A stretch of 64,000 bases of DNA. Source: Berryella wangjianweii (GTDB lineage Bacteria > Actinomycetota > Coriobacteriia > Coriobacteriales > Eggerthellaceae). The translations under genes were made by a program, and so were the position numbers. The notes under the pieces were generated by a model. The model was given only the letters and a program-made list of their open reading frames with translations. It was not told the origin of the DNA and did not search any database. Of this stretch, positions 21,486 through 30,378 are shown piece after piece (position 1 is the stretch's first letter; every line of letters begins with the position of its first letter). The stretch covers positions 1,550,001 to 1,614,000 of the forward strand of contig CP053716.1 of NCBI GenBank assembly GCA_013201155.1. The letters run 5' to 3'.

Positions 21486-23540
21486 ATGCGCAAGTTCAAA
21501 ACCGAGAGCAGGAAGCTGCTCGACCTTATGATCAACTCGATCTACACCAACCGCGAGATCTTCCTGCGTGAGCTGATCTCGAACGCCTCCGATGCGGTGG
21601 ACAAGCGCTACTTCACCGGGCTTACCAACGAAGCGGCGCAGGTCGATCGCGGCGAGCTGGCCATCACGCTGGCCTTCGACCCCCAGGCGCGCACCATCAC
21701 CGTGTCGGACAACGGCATCGGCATGTCCCGCGACGACCTTGAGCGCAACCTGGGCACGATCGCGCATTCCGGAAGCGCGGAGTTCAAGGCCGCCAAGGAG
21801 GTGGCCGCAAGCGACGAGGCGCAGATCATCGGCCAGTTCGGCGTGGGATTCTACTCGTCGTTCATGGTGGCCTCGCACGTGCGCGTGGTATCGCGCGCCT
21901 TTGGCTCGGACGAGGCCTGGGCTTGGGAAAGCGACGGGGTGGAGGGCTATACGATCGAGCCCGCCGAGCGCGCTGCCTGCGGAACCGACGTGATCCTTAC
22001 CGTGAAGGAAGGCGACGCCGAGGACGGCTTCGACGGCTTTCTGACCGAGTGGGGCCTGCGCGACCTGGTGAGGCGCTACAGCAACTACGTGCGCTACCCT
22101 GTGCGCATGGAGGTGACGCGCACGCGCCCAGTCGAGCAGCCCGCCGATGAGGCCGATAAGGCAGCCGATAAGGCCGCCGACGGCGCTTCGGGCGAGGCGT
22201 CCTCCGCCGCGACGTCTGCCGATGAGGTCGCGGGTGGGGACGCGCCCGAGGCTCCCGCGCCCTCCGATGCCGCGGACGCGTCCGACGAGGACGCCGCCAC
22301 GCCTCGCTACGAGACGTACACCGAGGTGGAAACGCTGAACTCGATGGTTCCCATCTGGAAGCGCCGTCGCAGCGAGGTGACGACCGAGGAGCTCGATGCC
22401 TTCTACCAGTCCGACTTCCACGACTACGAGGCCCCGCTGAAGTCGATCGGCGTGCATGCCGAGGGCAGCCTGTCCTACGATGCCCTGCTGTTCGTGCCGT
22501 CCCACGCGCCCTTCGACATGTACTCGCGCGACTACGAGAAGGGCCTGGCCCTGTACAGCTCGAACGTGTTGATCATGGACAAGTGCCCCGATCTGCTGCC
22601 CGATCACTTCATGTTCGTGCGGGGCGTGGTGGATTCCGCCGACCTGGCCCTGAACATCTCGCGTGAGACGCTGCAGCGCAACAGCCAGCTGCGGGCCATC
22701 GCCAGCAAGGTGGAGAAGAAGATCGGCGCCGAGCTTGCCGCGATGCGCGACGGCGATCGCGAGGCCTACGAGCGCTTCTTCCAGGCGTTTGGCCGCTGTT
22801 TGAAGTTCGGCATCTACACCAGCTACGGTGCGAAGGCCGCCGACCTGGCCGACCTCATGCTGTTCCATGCCGCCGCAGCCGATCGCATGCAGACCCTGCG
22901 CGAGTACGCGGACGCCATGCCCGAGGGCCAGGAGGCCATCTACTACGCCTTCGGCGAGTCGCGCGAGCATCTGGCGCGCCTGCCCCTGGTGCGCGCGGTG
23001 CGCGAGAAGGGCTACGACGTGCTGCTGTGCACCGAGGACATCGACGAGTTCTGCCTGAAGGCGCTGGGAAGCTACGCCGAGCACCCGTTCGTCAACGTGG
23101 CCGATGCCGACCTTGACCTGGCTACCCAGGAGGAGCGCGACCGCGCCGCCGAGACGGAGCGCGAGAACGCCGAGCTGCTGAGCGCCATCCGCGCGGCGCT
23201 GGGCGACGAGGTGGAGAAGGTGACGGTATCGGCGCGCGTGCTGGACGTTCCCGCGGCCCTGTCCACCACCGGCTCCGTGTCGCTTGAGATGGAGCGGCTG
23301 CTTGCGCGCATGCCCGAGGGCGGGGACGTGCGCTCGGAGCGCGTGCTTGAGCTGAACCCGCAGCATCGTGCCTTCACCAGCCTGCAGGCTGCGCAGCGGC
23401 AGGGAGATGCGGATCGTGTGGGATTGTACGCGAAGCTGCTGTACAATCAGGCGCTGTTGATCGAAGGGATGCCCATTCCCGACCCGCTGGCATTTGCCGA
23501 GCAGATCAGCGAGCTGATGCAGCAGGAGCCGCACGCATAG
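21486..23540 (+). CDS. htpG: Hsp90-family chaperone HtpG with charged linker
   Basis: 684 residues. The GHKL ATPase N-domain includes LRELISNASDA, DNGIGM and GQFGVGFYS. The middle domain (about 275-480) includes a LNISRETLQ-type motif. The C-terminal dimerisation domain is of ordinary length. Residues 216-272, between N and middle domains, form an Ala/Asp/Glu/Ser-rich linker that most bacterial HtpG lack and that recalls the charged linker of eukaryotic Hsp90. The ribosome-binding site GAAGG precedes the ATG. Expression is under a CIRCE element and a consensus promoter. Confidence 0.96.
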   Translation: MRKFKTESRKLLDLMINSIYTNREIFLRELISNASDAVDKRYFTGLTNEAAQVDRGELAITLAFDPQARTITVSDNGIGMSRDDLERNLGTIAHSGSAEFKAAKEVAASDEAQIIGQFGVGFYSSFMVASHVRVVSRAFGSDEAWAWESDGVEGYTIEPAERAACGTDVILTVKEGDAEDGFDGFLTEWGLRDLVRRYSNYVRYPVRMEVTRTRPVEQPADEADKAADKAADGASGEASSAATSADEVAGGDAPEAPAPSDAADASDEDAATPRYETYTEVETLNSMVPIWKRRRSEVTTEELDAFYQSDFHDYEAPLKSIGVHAEGSLSYDALLFVPSHAPFDMYSRDYEKGLALYSSNVLIMDKCPDLLPDHFMFVRGVVDSADLALNISRETLQRNSQLRAIASKVEKKIGAELAAMRDGDREAYERFFQAFGRCLKFGIYTSYGAKAADLADLMLFHAAAADRMQTLREYADAMPEGQEAIYYAFGESREHLARLPLVRAVREKGYDVLLCTEDIDEFCLKALGSYAEHPFVNVADADLDLATQEERDRAAETERENAELLSAIRAALGDEVEKVTVSARVLDVPAALSTTGSVSLEMERLLARMPEGGDVRSERVLELNPQHRAFTSLQAAQRQGDADRVGLYAKLLYNQALLIEGMPIPDPLAFAEQISELMQQEPHA

Positions 23541-23573
23541 GCGGCCCTCCCTCGCGATACCGATAGGAGCGTC

Positions 23574-24104
23574 ATGGCGTTTGATTACGAGAGCCTCATC
23601 AAGGACCTGCCCGACTATCCCGAGCCCGGGGTGGTGTTCAAGGACATCACGCCCCTGCTGGGCGATGCGGAGGGCTTCCGCGCGGTGGTGCGCGACATCG
23701 CAGGGCACTTCGCCGACCGCGGTGTGACGAAGGTGGTGGGAGCTGAGGCGCGCGGCTTTTTGATCGGCGCGCCCGTGGCCTACGAGCTGGGCGTCGGGTT
23801 CGTGCCGGCGCGCAAGCCGGGCAAGCTGCCCCGCGCCACCCGCTCGGAGGACTACACGCTTGAGTACGGCACCAATACGCTGGAGATGCACCTCGATGCC
23901 ATCGAGCCCGGCGACCGCGTGCTGCTGGTGGACGACCTGGCGGCCACGGGTGGCACGGCGGTGGCGCAGGCGCGTCTGGTGGAGGCTGCCGGCGCCGAGA
24001 TGGTGGGAATGGGCTTCCTGATGGAGCTGGCGTTCCTGAAGCCGCGCGAGGTGATCGCGCGCGAGACCGACGTGGAAGTGTACGCGTTGGTGAAGGTGGA
24101 CTAG
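23574..24104 (+). CDS. apt: Adenine phosphoribosyltransferase
   Basis: 176 residues. It salvages adenine to AMP using PRPP. The PRPP-binding motif is VLLVDDLAATGGTA (about residues 118-131), and the APRT wording DYPEPGVVFKDITPLL and GAEARGFLIGAPVA is intact. It lies 33 bp after htpG and may be read through from it. Confidence 0.95.
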   Translation: MAFDYESLIKDLPDYPEPGVVFKDITPLLGDAEGFRAVVRDIAGHFADRGVTKVVGAEARGFLIGAPVAYELGVGFVPARKPGKLPRATRSEDYTLEYGTNTLEMHLDAIEPGDRVLLVDDLAATGGTAVAQARLVEAAGAEMVGMGFLMELAFLKPREVIARETDVEVYALVKVD

Positions 24105-24151
24105 GCGCGCCTGCCGCGCTTTCGGGCCTGCGGCTCTCCGGCCTCCGGCCC

Positions 24152-24187
24152 TTTGGTGCTTTGGTGCTTTGGTGCTTTGGTGCTTTG
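24152..24187. repeat. Octanucleotide tandem repeat
   Basis: TTTGGTGC is repeated four times exactly plus a half copy, in the intergenic region after apt. The copy number is likely variable between strains. No ORF uses it convincingly. Confidence 0.9.
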
Positions 24188-24234
24188 ACCTGTTGGCCTT
24201 GCCGCCTGCTCTGACTCTTGCGTCTTTCGCGAAT

Positions 24235-24272
24235 CGAGGCACGGCCCTGCTTTGCGGCGGGGCCGTGCCTCG
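24235..24272 (+). terminator. Terminator after apt
   Basis: A perfect 13-bp stem (24235-24247 with 24260-24272) is followed by CTGTTTGG. Confidence 0.6.
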
Positions 24273-24466
24273 CTGTTTGGCAGCGGGAGGGGGGCCGGCT
24301 GCGCTGCGTTCGAGGGCGCAGGGCGGCCCCGCTGCGTCGTGGAGGCGGGTACCCGGCGTACCCGGCGACGGGGCTGACGGCTGCGCTCGTGGGGCGGTCG
24401 CCTGTTGTGCGCCGACGATGGGAGGAGGCCGCCTGCGTTGCGCGGGCGGTGGTGTGGTGGAAACGA

Positions 24467-24493
24467 GAGGCGCCCCTCGATGAGGGGCGCCTC
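24467..24493 (-). terminator. Terminator after the NEAT/CWB2 surface-protein gene
   Basis: A perfect 12-bp stem (24467-24478 with 24482-24493) with a 3-nt loop lies about 90 bp beyond the stop of the minus-strand gene, followed on that strand by TCGTTTCC. It may act in both directions. The rest of 24273-24582 shows nothing else I can support. Confidence 0.65.
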
Positions 24494-24582
24494 CGCGTTG
24501 CGATTCCTGTTGCGACGTTGCGGCGCGCAGTCGTGCGTGGGACGTCGGCTGCGCGCCTGCGGTGCGTCTTGCCTGCTCGCGG

Positions 24583-27500
24583 CTACTCGCGCGTCGCGGC
24601 CTTCTTCAGAGCCTCCAGTGCCTCGTTCGAGATGGCGGCGTCGCCACCGAACACGTGCGCCTTTGCCGAGCCCTTCACGTGGCTCTTCACGAACGCCTTC
24701 GCGCGCTCCATGCTGGTGGGCACGGCGTCGTCAACCAGCACGATCGGCGCCTTCGTCTTGCCGCACAGCGCGGCTCCGGTCAGCGCGTCCCAGTAGCCGT
24801 GCGAGGTCGCCAGGCCCACGCCCTCGGCCCTCAGGCCGTTGGCAAGCGCCCATTCGGCGAACTGAGCCGCGGTGTCCACGGCCACGGTGCCCGCGAAGCG
24901 CTTCTCGGTGGCGAATCCGGCGGCGTTCACCTGAGCCTCGGCCCGCTGGCTGATCGCGGCGTCACCGCCCATCACCAGCACGCGCTTCACGCCGGCGGCC
25001 TTCATGGCCTTCAGCGTCTCGCCCGACACGCTGTCGGCGCCCTCGGTCAGGAACACGGGTGCCTTCATGGCGTAGGCCCAGGGAGCCGCAGCCAGGGCGT
25101 CCCAGTAGCCGGCGTTGGTGGCCAGCACGGCCACCTCGCTGCCCCAGCTGCCCACGCCCTCGTGCGCGGCGGCTGCGGCGGTGCCGGTGGCCGTGTCACC
25201 GGCGATGCGCTGCGACTTCACGCCCGCGGCGGCGTCAACGGCGTCCTTGACGCCCTCCGACACGGCGGCCTCGCCGCCCATCACGTACACCTTCGAGGGC
25301 TTGGCGGCCTTGAGGATGGCCTCGGCCTCGGGCGACAGGCGGTCGCCGTAGGTCATCACCACGGGAGCGCCTTGGATGCCGGCCAGGCCGGAGGCGGCCA
25401 GGGCGTCCCAGTAGCCGTCGAAGGTGGCCACCACCACGGTGCCGTTGGTCTCGCCTTTCCAGCCGGCGTCATGGATCTTCTGCATGGTGCTGAAGGCGTT
25501 GGAGCCCGCCAGGCGGCCGAACTCGGTGCTCACCGGGCCGGGCTTGGTCTGCTCGTCGCGCTTGACGCTGTCACGATCGATCACCAGCGCGGCGCTGGGG
25601 GAGCGGTCGCCCATGGCCGGGGCGGTCACGCGCAGGGCGAACATGCCCGTCTCGACGTCCTTCTGCGACAGCGTCATGTCGAACGAGGCGAACTCGCCTT
25701 CGGGCTTGCTCGACTCCCACACGGTCTTGATGCCGGGCTTGGGGTCCATGCTCTCGGGATCGACGCCGGGCGTGTAGTGGTCCCACTTCTCCACCTTGGT
25801 CAGGAACCCGCCCTCTGCCTCCTGCAACGCGTTGCGGAAGGTCGTGGCCTGCGCGTTCATTCCCTGGCCGTCTCCAATGGCGCCCTGGAACTGCATCTTC
25901 AGGGTGTACACGCCGTCCTTCACCGTCAGCTTGGTGGCTTTCACCAGCGCGCGGTTGTTCATCATCGAATCGGCGTTCAGGTTGCCCACCTGCTTGGCGC
26001 CCAGCATGACGTCGTAGGTTCCGTTGGGAAGCTTCTCCCAGTTCAGGCCATCGGTGTTAGGGGCCTCCCGGAAGGCCTTCACGGCCTCGGTCAGCGCGGT
26101 CTTGGCCGCGGTGCGCGCGGCATCGTCGGAGGTCTCGCCGTTCAGCACGCCCTCGGCCTTCGCGATGGCGTCGGTCAGGGCCTTGAACGCCTCATCCGAC
26201 TTCTTGCCCTGCTCCAGCTTCTTCGCAGCGGCGATGGCCTCGGCCAGCTCTGCCTTGGTGTCGGCCTTGAACGACAGGCCCTCCATTGCCTTCGTCAGCT
26301 CCTCGGCGGCGGCGTCAACGTACTTCTGACGCTTGTCGTTCGAGGTGATGCGGTCGGTCTGGGCATCGGCCAGCGCCTTGGCGTCGGCCAGGACCTTCTT
26401 CAGGGCCTCAACCTTGGCGGCGTCGCTGGCGGCCTCGTCAACCAACTCGGCCTTGTGGATGGCCTTCTCAAGGGCCGTCAGGTCGCGGGGCTTCAGGTCG
26501 AAGTTCTGGTATGCGCGATAGATTGCGCTCTTGTCGTCGTACAGGTCGTCTTCGGCGACCGGGGCGTCATAGGTGTCCTGGGCCTTGGCCAGCGCCTCCT
26601 TCAGCGTGGTCACCACGGTGCCCTTGTCCTGGCCCTTCAGGTCGTACTCGTCGCCCTCAAGCGCCTCCAGAGCTTCGGTGCCCAGGTCGATGGCAATCTT
26701 CAGGTTCTTCAGCTCAGACTCGTACTCAGCGCGATTGAGGGTCTTCAGCGTCTTGGACAGCTTGGTCAGGTCGGCGGCCATCTTGTCCAGCGCCTTCTGG
26801 CGGAACTGCTGGTTCAGGCCGCTCTTCTGGTTAGCCAGCACGCGCTCGGCCTCGTCTGCGTCGTCCTTCAGCTTCTTCACGCGGGCAGGGTCGCCGTCGG
26901 TGGTATTGGCCTTGCGGGCGGCGTCGATCGCGGTTTCCAGCTTGGTCAGGTCACGAGGCTTCAGCTGCAGGTTCTGATACGCCTTGCTGAGGTTCGTGCG
27001 CGCCTGCCACAGGGCGTCCTCCGAGGCGGGGTCGGCCATCTCGGCCTCGGCGGCCACGATCGCCGCGCGCAGCTGGTCGATCGCAGCGTTCTTCTCGTCG
27101 CCGCTCAGCTTGTACTCATCGTTCTTCAGGCCGTCCAGGTGATCGTAGGCAATGCCCAGGAACTGCTTCATCTTGTCCAGCTCGTCCTGGATGTCCTTGG
27201 TGATCTCGATGTTGTGCTTCTTCAGCTCCTTGGCCTTCTTGGTGGACAGGTCAAGCTTCAGGGTGACGGGCTGCTCCGAGATGCCCGAGCCCATGAAGGC
27301 GCCCACCTTCATGTCGATGCGCTCCTCGTTGGCGGTGCTGCGCTCGACCACGAACTCCTTGTCCCAGCCGCCCTCTTCCTTGATGGCGCGCAGGCGGGCC
27401 GGGGTGCTCACGTCGTTCTTGGTGGCAGCGAGCGTTTCGATGTAGCCCTTGGCGCCGGCGACCTCCATGGGCTTGAAGCGCAGGTAGTAGTAGGCCTTGC

Positions 27501-28941
27501 CGTTCATTTCCTTCACGCGCACCTCGGGGTTGAACGCGCCGTTCGCCATGGAGGGCGTGTTCTCCGAGCCGTACTGCAGCAGCGTGCCCGTGACGGTGAA
27601 GCGCTTCACCGTGCTGGAGTCCTTCTCTTCCAGGTCGGCGATGGCGTCGGTCAGGGCCTTCGTCGCAGCGGCCACCTGGGCAACCGAAACGCCCTTGCCG
27701 GGCACCATGGGCTCGGCCTTCTTGATGGCCTCGTTCAGCACCGCGTACGACTCGGGCAGGTAGGCGGCCTCGTTCACGGCCTTGGCCTTGGCCAGGGCGG
27801 CCTGCAGCTCGGCGGTGTCAACCTGCTTGCGCACCAGCTGGTCGCTGTCGCGGGCGGTCTTCAGCGCCTCGGCGGCCGCTTTCACCTCGTCGGCGGTCGC
27901 CTTGCGGTTGCGCAGCGTCTCGCGGGCCTTGTCGAAGGCGGCGTTGAAGGTCTTCAGGCCCTCGTTGTCCTCGAACTCGTTCTTGTCGGCCTCGGCCTTC
28001 GTCACCTCGGCGGCCTTGTACTCGGCAAGCAGAGCGCTCTTGTCGGCCTGCTGGCCGTATTTTTTCTGCAGCTTCTCAAGGTAGGCCACCATCATGTCCT
28101 GGGTGTCCAGGTGCGCGCCGACGAAGCCGGCCACGGCGTCACGGCCCGCCACGTAGCGGTTGTCGCCTACGTAGTCCTTGCCCTTGTCGGTGCCGAAGTC
28201 CAGCTTCTTGATCTGCTCCAGGGTCTTGCCCTCGAACACCTTCAGGCCGCCTGCGGCCACGAAGTCAAGCGACCAGTAGTTGCCGTTGCCGCCGTAGGCC
28301 GGGGTGTTGTTGTCAATCACCGAGCGGACGGTCATGCCGTCCTCCTCCATCAGCACCTTCAGCCAAACGGCATGGTGGCGCGCCTCGTCCTGACCCTTCA
28401 CCAGGCGTACCCAGGGGGTGTCCTCGGCCTTGTTGGTGGTCGGCAGGTTCTCGGGGGCGATGATCTGCGCCACGTTGGGATAGGCGCCAGTGAAGGTGAT
28501 GCGAATGATCAGCTTCTCATCAAGCTCGTGCTTGAAGCGCTCTATCACCTTGTCGAACACGTGGAGGTCCTTCTTGCCTGCCTCGGTGGTGGCGTCCTTG
28601 GCCTGGTAGTCCTTGTTGAAGGTGCCGTCGGCGTTCAGCAGCTTGTTGGTTTCCGAGTAGTCGGCGGGCGTGAAGGTTTCCTTCACGGTGCCGCCCAGCG
28701 ACGAGACCTCGATTGACTTGACATGGCGGTTGAGATGATCCACCACGGTGGGCAGATCCTCGTCGGGCGCCCATATCTCGCGGTCGTTCGAGTACCACTT
28801 CTTCCCCAGGTCCTGAGTGGCGGGCGCGGCGTGGGCCGCCTCGGTGGGGGTGGCCAGCGGAACGGCGACACCTCCCAAGGCCATGCCCGTTGCCAGAACC
28901 ACGGCAACGCCGGTGTTGGCTATCCTCTCGCGCTTTCTCAT
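24583..28941 (-). CDS. Large surface protein with NEAT-like, FIVAR-like and CWB2 domains
   Basis: 1452 residues. A signal peptide (MRKRERIANTGVAVVLATGM..., cleavage near AHAAPA) leads into a unique N-terminal region of about 300 residues. Two NEAT-like domains follow at about 445-570 (SMANGAF, YYYLRFKPM) and about 970-1115 (SMMNNRAL, GVYTLKMQF). Around and between them are Ala/Lys/Glu-rich helical repeats of FIVAR type, several sharing (L/F)KPRDLTxLExAI. Three cell-wall-binding type 2 repeats (about 1137-1452, each with GYWDAL and VMGG-like motifs) should anchor it non-covalently to the wall. NEAT domains bind haem or haemoproteins. I do not see the usual YxxxY haem ligand in either copy, so the ligand is uncertain. 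An iron-type operator candidate lies at its promoter. Confidence 0.85.
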   Translation of the reverse strand: MRKRERIANTGVAVVLATGMALGGVAVPLATPTEAAHAAPATQDLGKKWYSNDREIWAPDEDLPTVVDHLNRHVKSIEVSSLGGTVKETFTPADYSETNKLLNADGTFNKDYQAKDATTEAGKKDLHVFDKVIERFKHELDEKLIIRITFTGAYPNVAQIIAPENLPTTNKAEDTPWVRLVKGQDEARHHAVWLKVLMEEDGMTVRSVIDNNTPAYGGNGNYWSLDFVAAGGLKVFEGKTLEQIKKLDFGTDKGKDYVGDNRYVAGRDAVAGFVGAHLDTQDMMVAYLEKLQKKYGQQADKSALLAEYKAAEVTKAEADKNEFEDNEGLKTFNAAFDKARETLRNRKATADEVKAAAEALKTARDSDQLVRKQVDTAELQAALAKAKAVNEAAYLPESYAVLNEAIKKAEPMVPGKGVSVAQVAAATKALTDAIADLEEKDSSTVKRFTVTGTLLQYGSENTPSMANGAFNPEVRVKEMNGKAYYYLRFKPMEVAGAKGYIETLAATKNDVSTPARLRAIKEEGGWDKEFVVERSTANEERIDMKVGAFMGSGISEQPVTLKLDLSTKKAKELKKHNIEITKDIQDELDKMKQFLGIAYDHLDGLKNDEYKLSGDEKNAAIDQLRAAIVAAEAEMADPASEDALWQARTNLSKAYQNLQLKPRDLTKLETAIDAARKANTTDGDPARVKKLKDDADEAERVLANQKSGLNQQFRQKALDKMAADLTKLSKTLKTLNRAEYESELKNLKIAIDLGTEALEALEGDEYDLKGQDKGTVVTTLKEALAKAQDTYDAPVAEDDLYDDKSAIYRAYQNFDLKPRDLTALEKAIHKAELVDEAASDAAKVEALKKVLADAKALADAQTDRITSNDKRQKYVDAAAEELTKAMEGLSFKADTKAELAEAIAAAKKLEQGKKSDEAFKALTDAIAKAEGVLNGETSDDAARTAAKTALTEAVKAFREAPNTDGLNWEKLPNGTYDVMLGAKQVGNLNADSMMNNRALVKATKLTVKDGVYTLKMQFQGAIGDGQGMNAQATTFRNALQEAEGGFLTKVEKWDHYTPGVDPESMDPKPGIKTVWESSKPEGEFASFDMTLSQKDVETGMFALRVTAPAMGDRSPSAALVIDRDSVKRDEQTKPGPVSTEFGRLAGSNAFSTMQKIHDAGWKGETNGTVVVATFDGYWDALAASGLAGIQGAPVVMTYGDRLSPEAEAILKAAKPSKVYVMGGEAAVSEGVKDAVDAAAGVKSQRIAGDTATGTAAAAAHEGVGSWGSEVAVLATNAGYWDALAAAPWAYAMKAPVFLTEGADSVSGETLKAMKAAGVKRVLVMGGDAAISQRAEAQVNAAGFATEKRFAGTVAVDTAAQFAEWALANGLRAEGVGLATSHGYWDALTGAALCGKTKAPIVLVDDAVPTSMERAKAFVKSHVKGSAKAHVFGGDAAISNEALEALKKAATRE

Positions 28942-28979
28942 GTGATGAGCCCCTTTCCTGTCGCGAGTGAGACCAATAA

Positions 28980-29008
28980 GTTAGAGCCTCCTAACCTTAG
29001 CCATTCTA
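28980..29008 (-). promoter_or_regulatory. Promoter and candidate iron-responsive operator
   Basis: On the minus strand a -10 TAGAAT (29008-29003) puts the transcript start near 28996. There an inverted repeat GTTAG-N6-CTAAC (28980-28995) is flanked by further TTAG/CTAA half-sites. DtxR/IdeR operators are built from TTAGG-type half-sites, so iron repression of the NEAT gene is plausible. No confident -35 is seen, and the 6-bp spacer differs from the classic DtxR box. Confidence 0.35.
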
Positions 29009-29140
29009 GCATTAGCCTTGGTTATATGACGAGGAAAAGAAGGGTAGCCTAACGCAGCGTTCACGGGAAACCCGGGCAGCAGATGAGGGGTCCATTCGGA
29101 CGGGGAGGGGCGTTTCGGCGGATGCGACGGCATGCCGGCT

Positions 29141-29225
29141 GGCGTTGCGCGATGACCGCCGAGCTCGTGCGCGCCCCACTTCTGGTGCCGACCGGCGTTG
29201 CGTGATGGCCGCCGAGCGCGTGCGC
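29141..29225. repeat. Two-copy 32-bp imperfect direct repeat, non-coding
   Basis: 29141-29172 and 29194-29225 agree at 29 of 32 positions, offset by 53 bp. They sit in a 390-bp gene-free stretch between the surface-protein gene and hpf. The core includes GGCGTTGCG and the GATG-CCGCCGAGC stretch. No ORF or RNA class is recognised; they could be protein-binding sites or remnants of a duplication. Confidence 0.6.
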
Positions 29226-29332
29226 ACGGGATTCCTCTCGCGCCGAATTGTTCGCGCTCCGGATCCCGCGTGCCGAACTTCACCGCAGTCCGTTCGCGCC
29301 AGCGTTCTGCCTCTGATGGCGCCTTCAAATGA

Positions 29333-29357
29333 GAGGGACCGGCATGGCCGGCCCCTC
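29333..29357 (-). terminator. Hairpin after hpf
   Basis: An 11-bp stem with one mismatch (29333-29343 with 29347-29357) and a 3-nt loop lies 72 bp beyond the hpf stop. Confidence 0.5.
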
Positions 29358-29428
29358 GAAGGCGTTCGCGTGGGTCGCGCACGGCGTGCGGTGCGTCACG
29401 CACATCGCGCGTGGTGACGGCTGCCGCG

Positions 29429-30001
29429 CTACAGAGCCTGGCGCAGCACGCCGTAGGCCCCGGCGTCGCGCCGGTACAGCACGCACACGGCTCCCGAGTC
29501 GCGGTCGGTGTAGGCGAAGAAGTCGTGTCCCAGCAGGTCGATCTTCACCAGCGCCTCCTCCTCGGTAAGCGGCTCGAACTCGATCGTCTTCACACGCACC
29601 ACCTCGTCGTCGGCGGCCAGCTCGCTCATCAGGCGGTCGGGGTCGAACGCGGCGCCCTCGGCGGGGGACTTCAGCGGGGTGGCGTCCACGCGCAGCTTGC
29701 GATCGACCACGCGGGTCTTGTACTTGCGCAGCTGGCGCACCACCTTCGCGGCGGCCACGTCGATCGCCGCGTACATGTCCTCCTCCACCTCCTCCACGCG
29801 CACGACGTGGCCCTTGGTGTGCAGGGTCACCTCGCAGCAGCAGCGGGCGGCGATGGCGGGATTCTTCTCAACGTGCAGCACGACCTCGGCATTCAGCGGG
29901 TCTATGGCCATGACCTTCATCGAGGCCCCGATCTTCTCCTCCGCGTAGCTGCGCAGGGCGTCGGAGACGGTCATCTTGCGTCCGGTGACTGTGATGCTCA
30001 T
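29429..30001 (-). CDS. hpf: Long-form ribosome hibernation promoting factor
   Basis: 190 residues. The N-terminal RaiA/HPF fold (MSITVTGRKMTVSDALRSYA..., about 1-100) is followed by a linker and the C-terminal dimerisation domain (about 130-190, VRVKTIEFEPLTEEEALVKI... HDFFAYTD). Long HPF dimerises inactive 70S ribosomes into 100S particles in stationary phase. The start at 30001 is set by the family N-terminus and the GAGGTGAGAA ribosome-binding site; the frame extends to 30115 without conserved content. A CCC (RCCCEV) triplet near residue 55 is unusual. Confidence 0.93.
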   Translation of the reverse strand: MSITVTGRKMTVSDALRSYAEEKIGASMKVMAIDPLNAEVVLHVEKNPAIAARCCCEVTLHTKGHVVRVEEVEEDMYAAIDVAAAKVVRQLRKYKTRVVDRKLRVDATPLKSPAEGAAFDPDRLMSELAADDEVVRVKTIEFEPLTEEEALVKIDLLGHDFFAYTDRDSGAVCVLYRRDAGAYGVLRQAL

Positions 30002-30378
30002 GCTTCTCACCTCTTGCCTTGTGGGCCTGCAGATTCGCGCCAGATGGAGCGCGTGTGAAGCCTGCGGATGCGGCGCTTCGCGCTGAGGTCCGGCGGTGAT
30101 TACAGCATAGCGCATGTGCGCGGGCGGGGTTTCTGCGCCCGCCCTCCATGGATACGCGCCGTTGCGTTGTCAGGGCCCGGCCTGCGCCGTCGGCCGGGCG
30201 CGGCTGTCAGGGCCGGCGAACGGCTTGGCGCGCGCGGTATAATGCGCACCTGCGCCCCATCTGCGCGGGGCGTCGTCTCGGCCGCTGTCGGCGAATCGAC
30301 GGCGCGCAGATGCCGACCGCGTGCGGAAGGCGCGAAGCAGGATCGAACGCAACAGAATCGCCACAGGCAAGGAGTCCC

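Noticed and set aside
21432-24242. Minus-strand open frame of 936 codons
   Set aside because: Antisense to htpG and apt, which are unmistakable.
24562-28716. Plus-strand open frame of 1384 codons
   Set aside because: Antisense to the NEAT/CWB2 gene with Leu/Gly/His-rich composition, whereas the minus strand encodes recognisable domains and a signal peptide.
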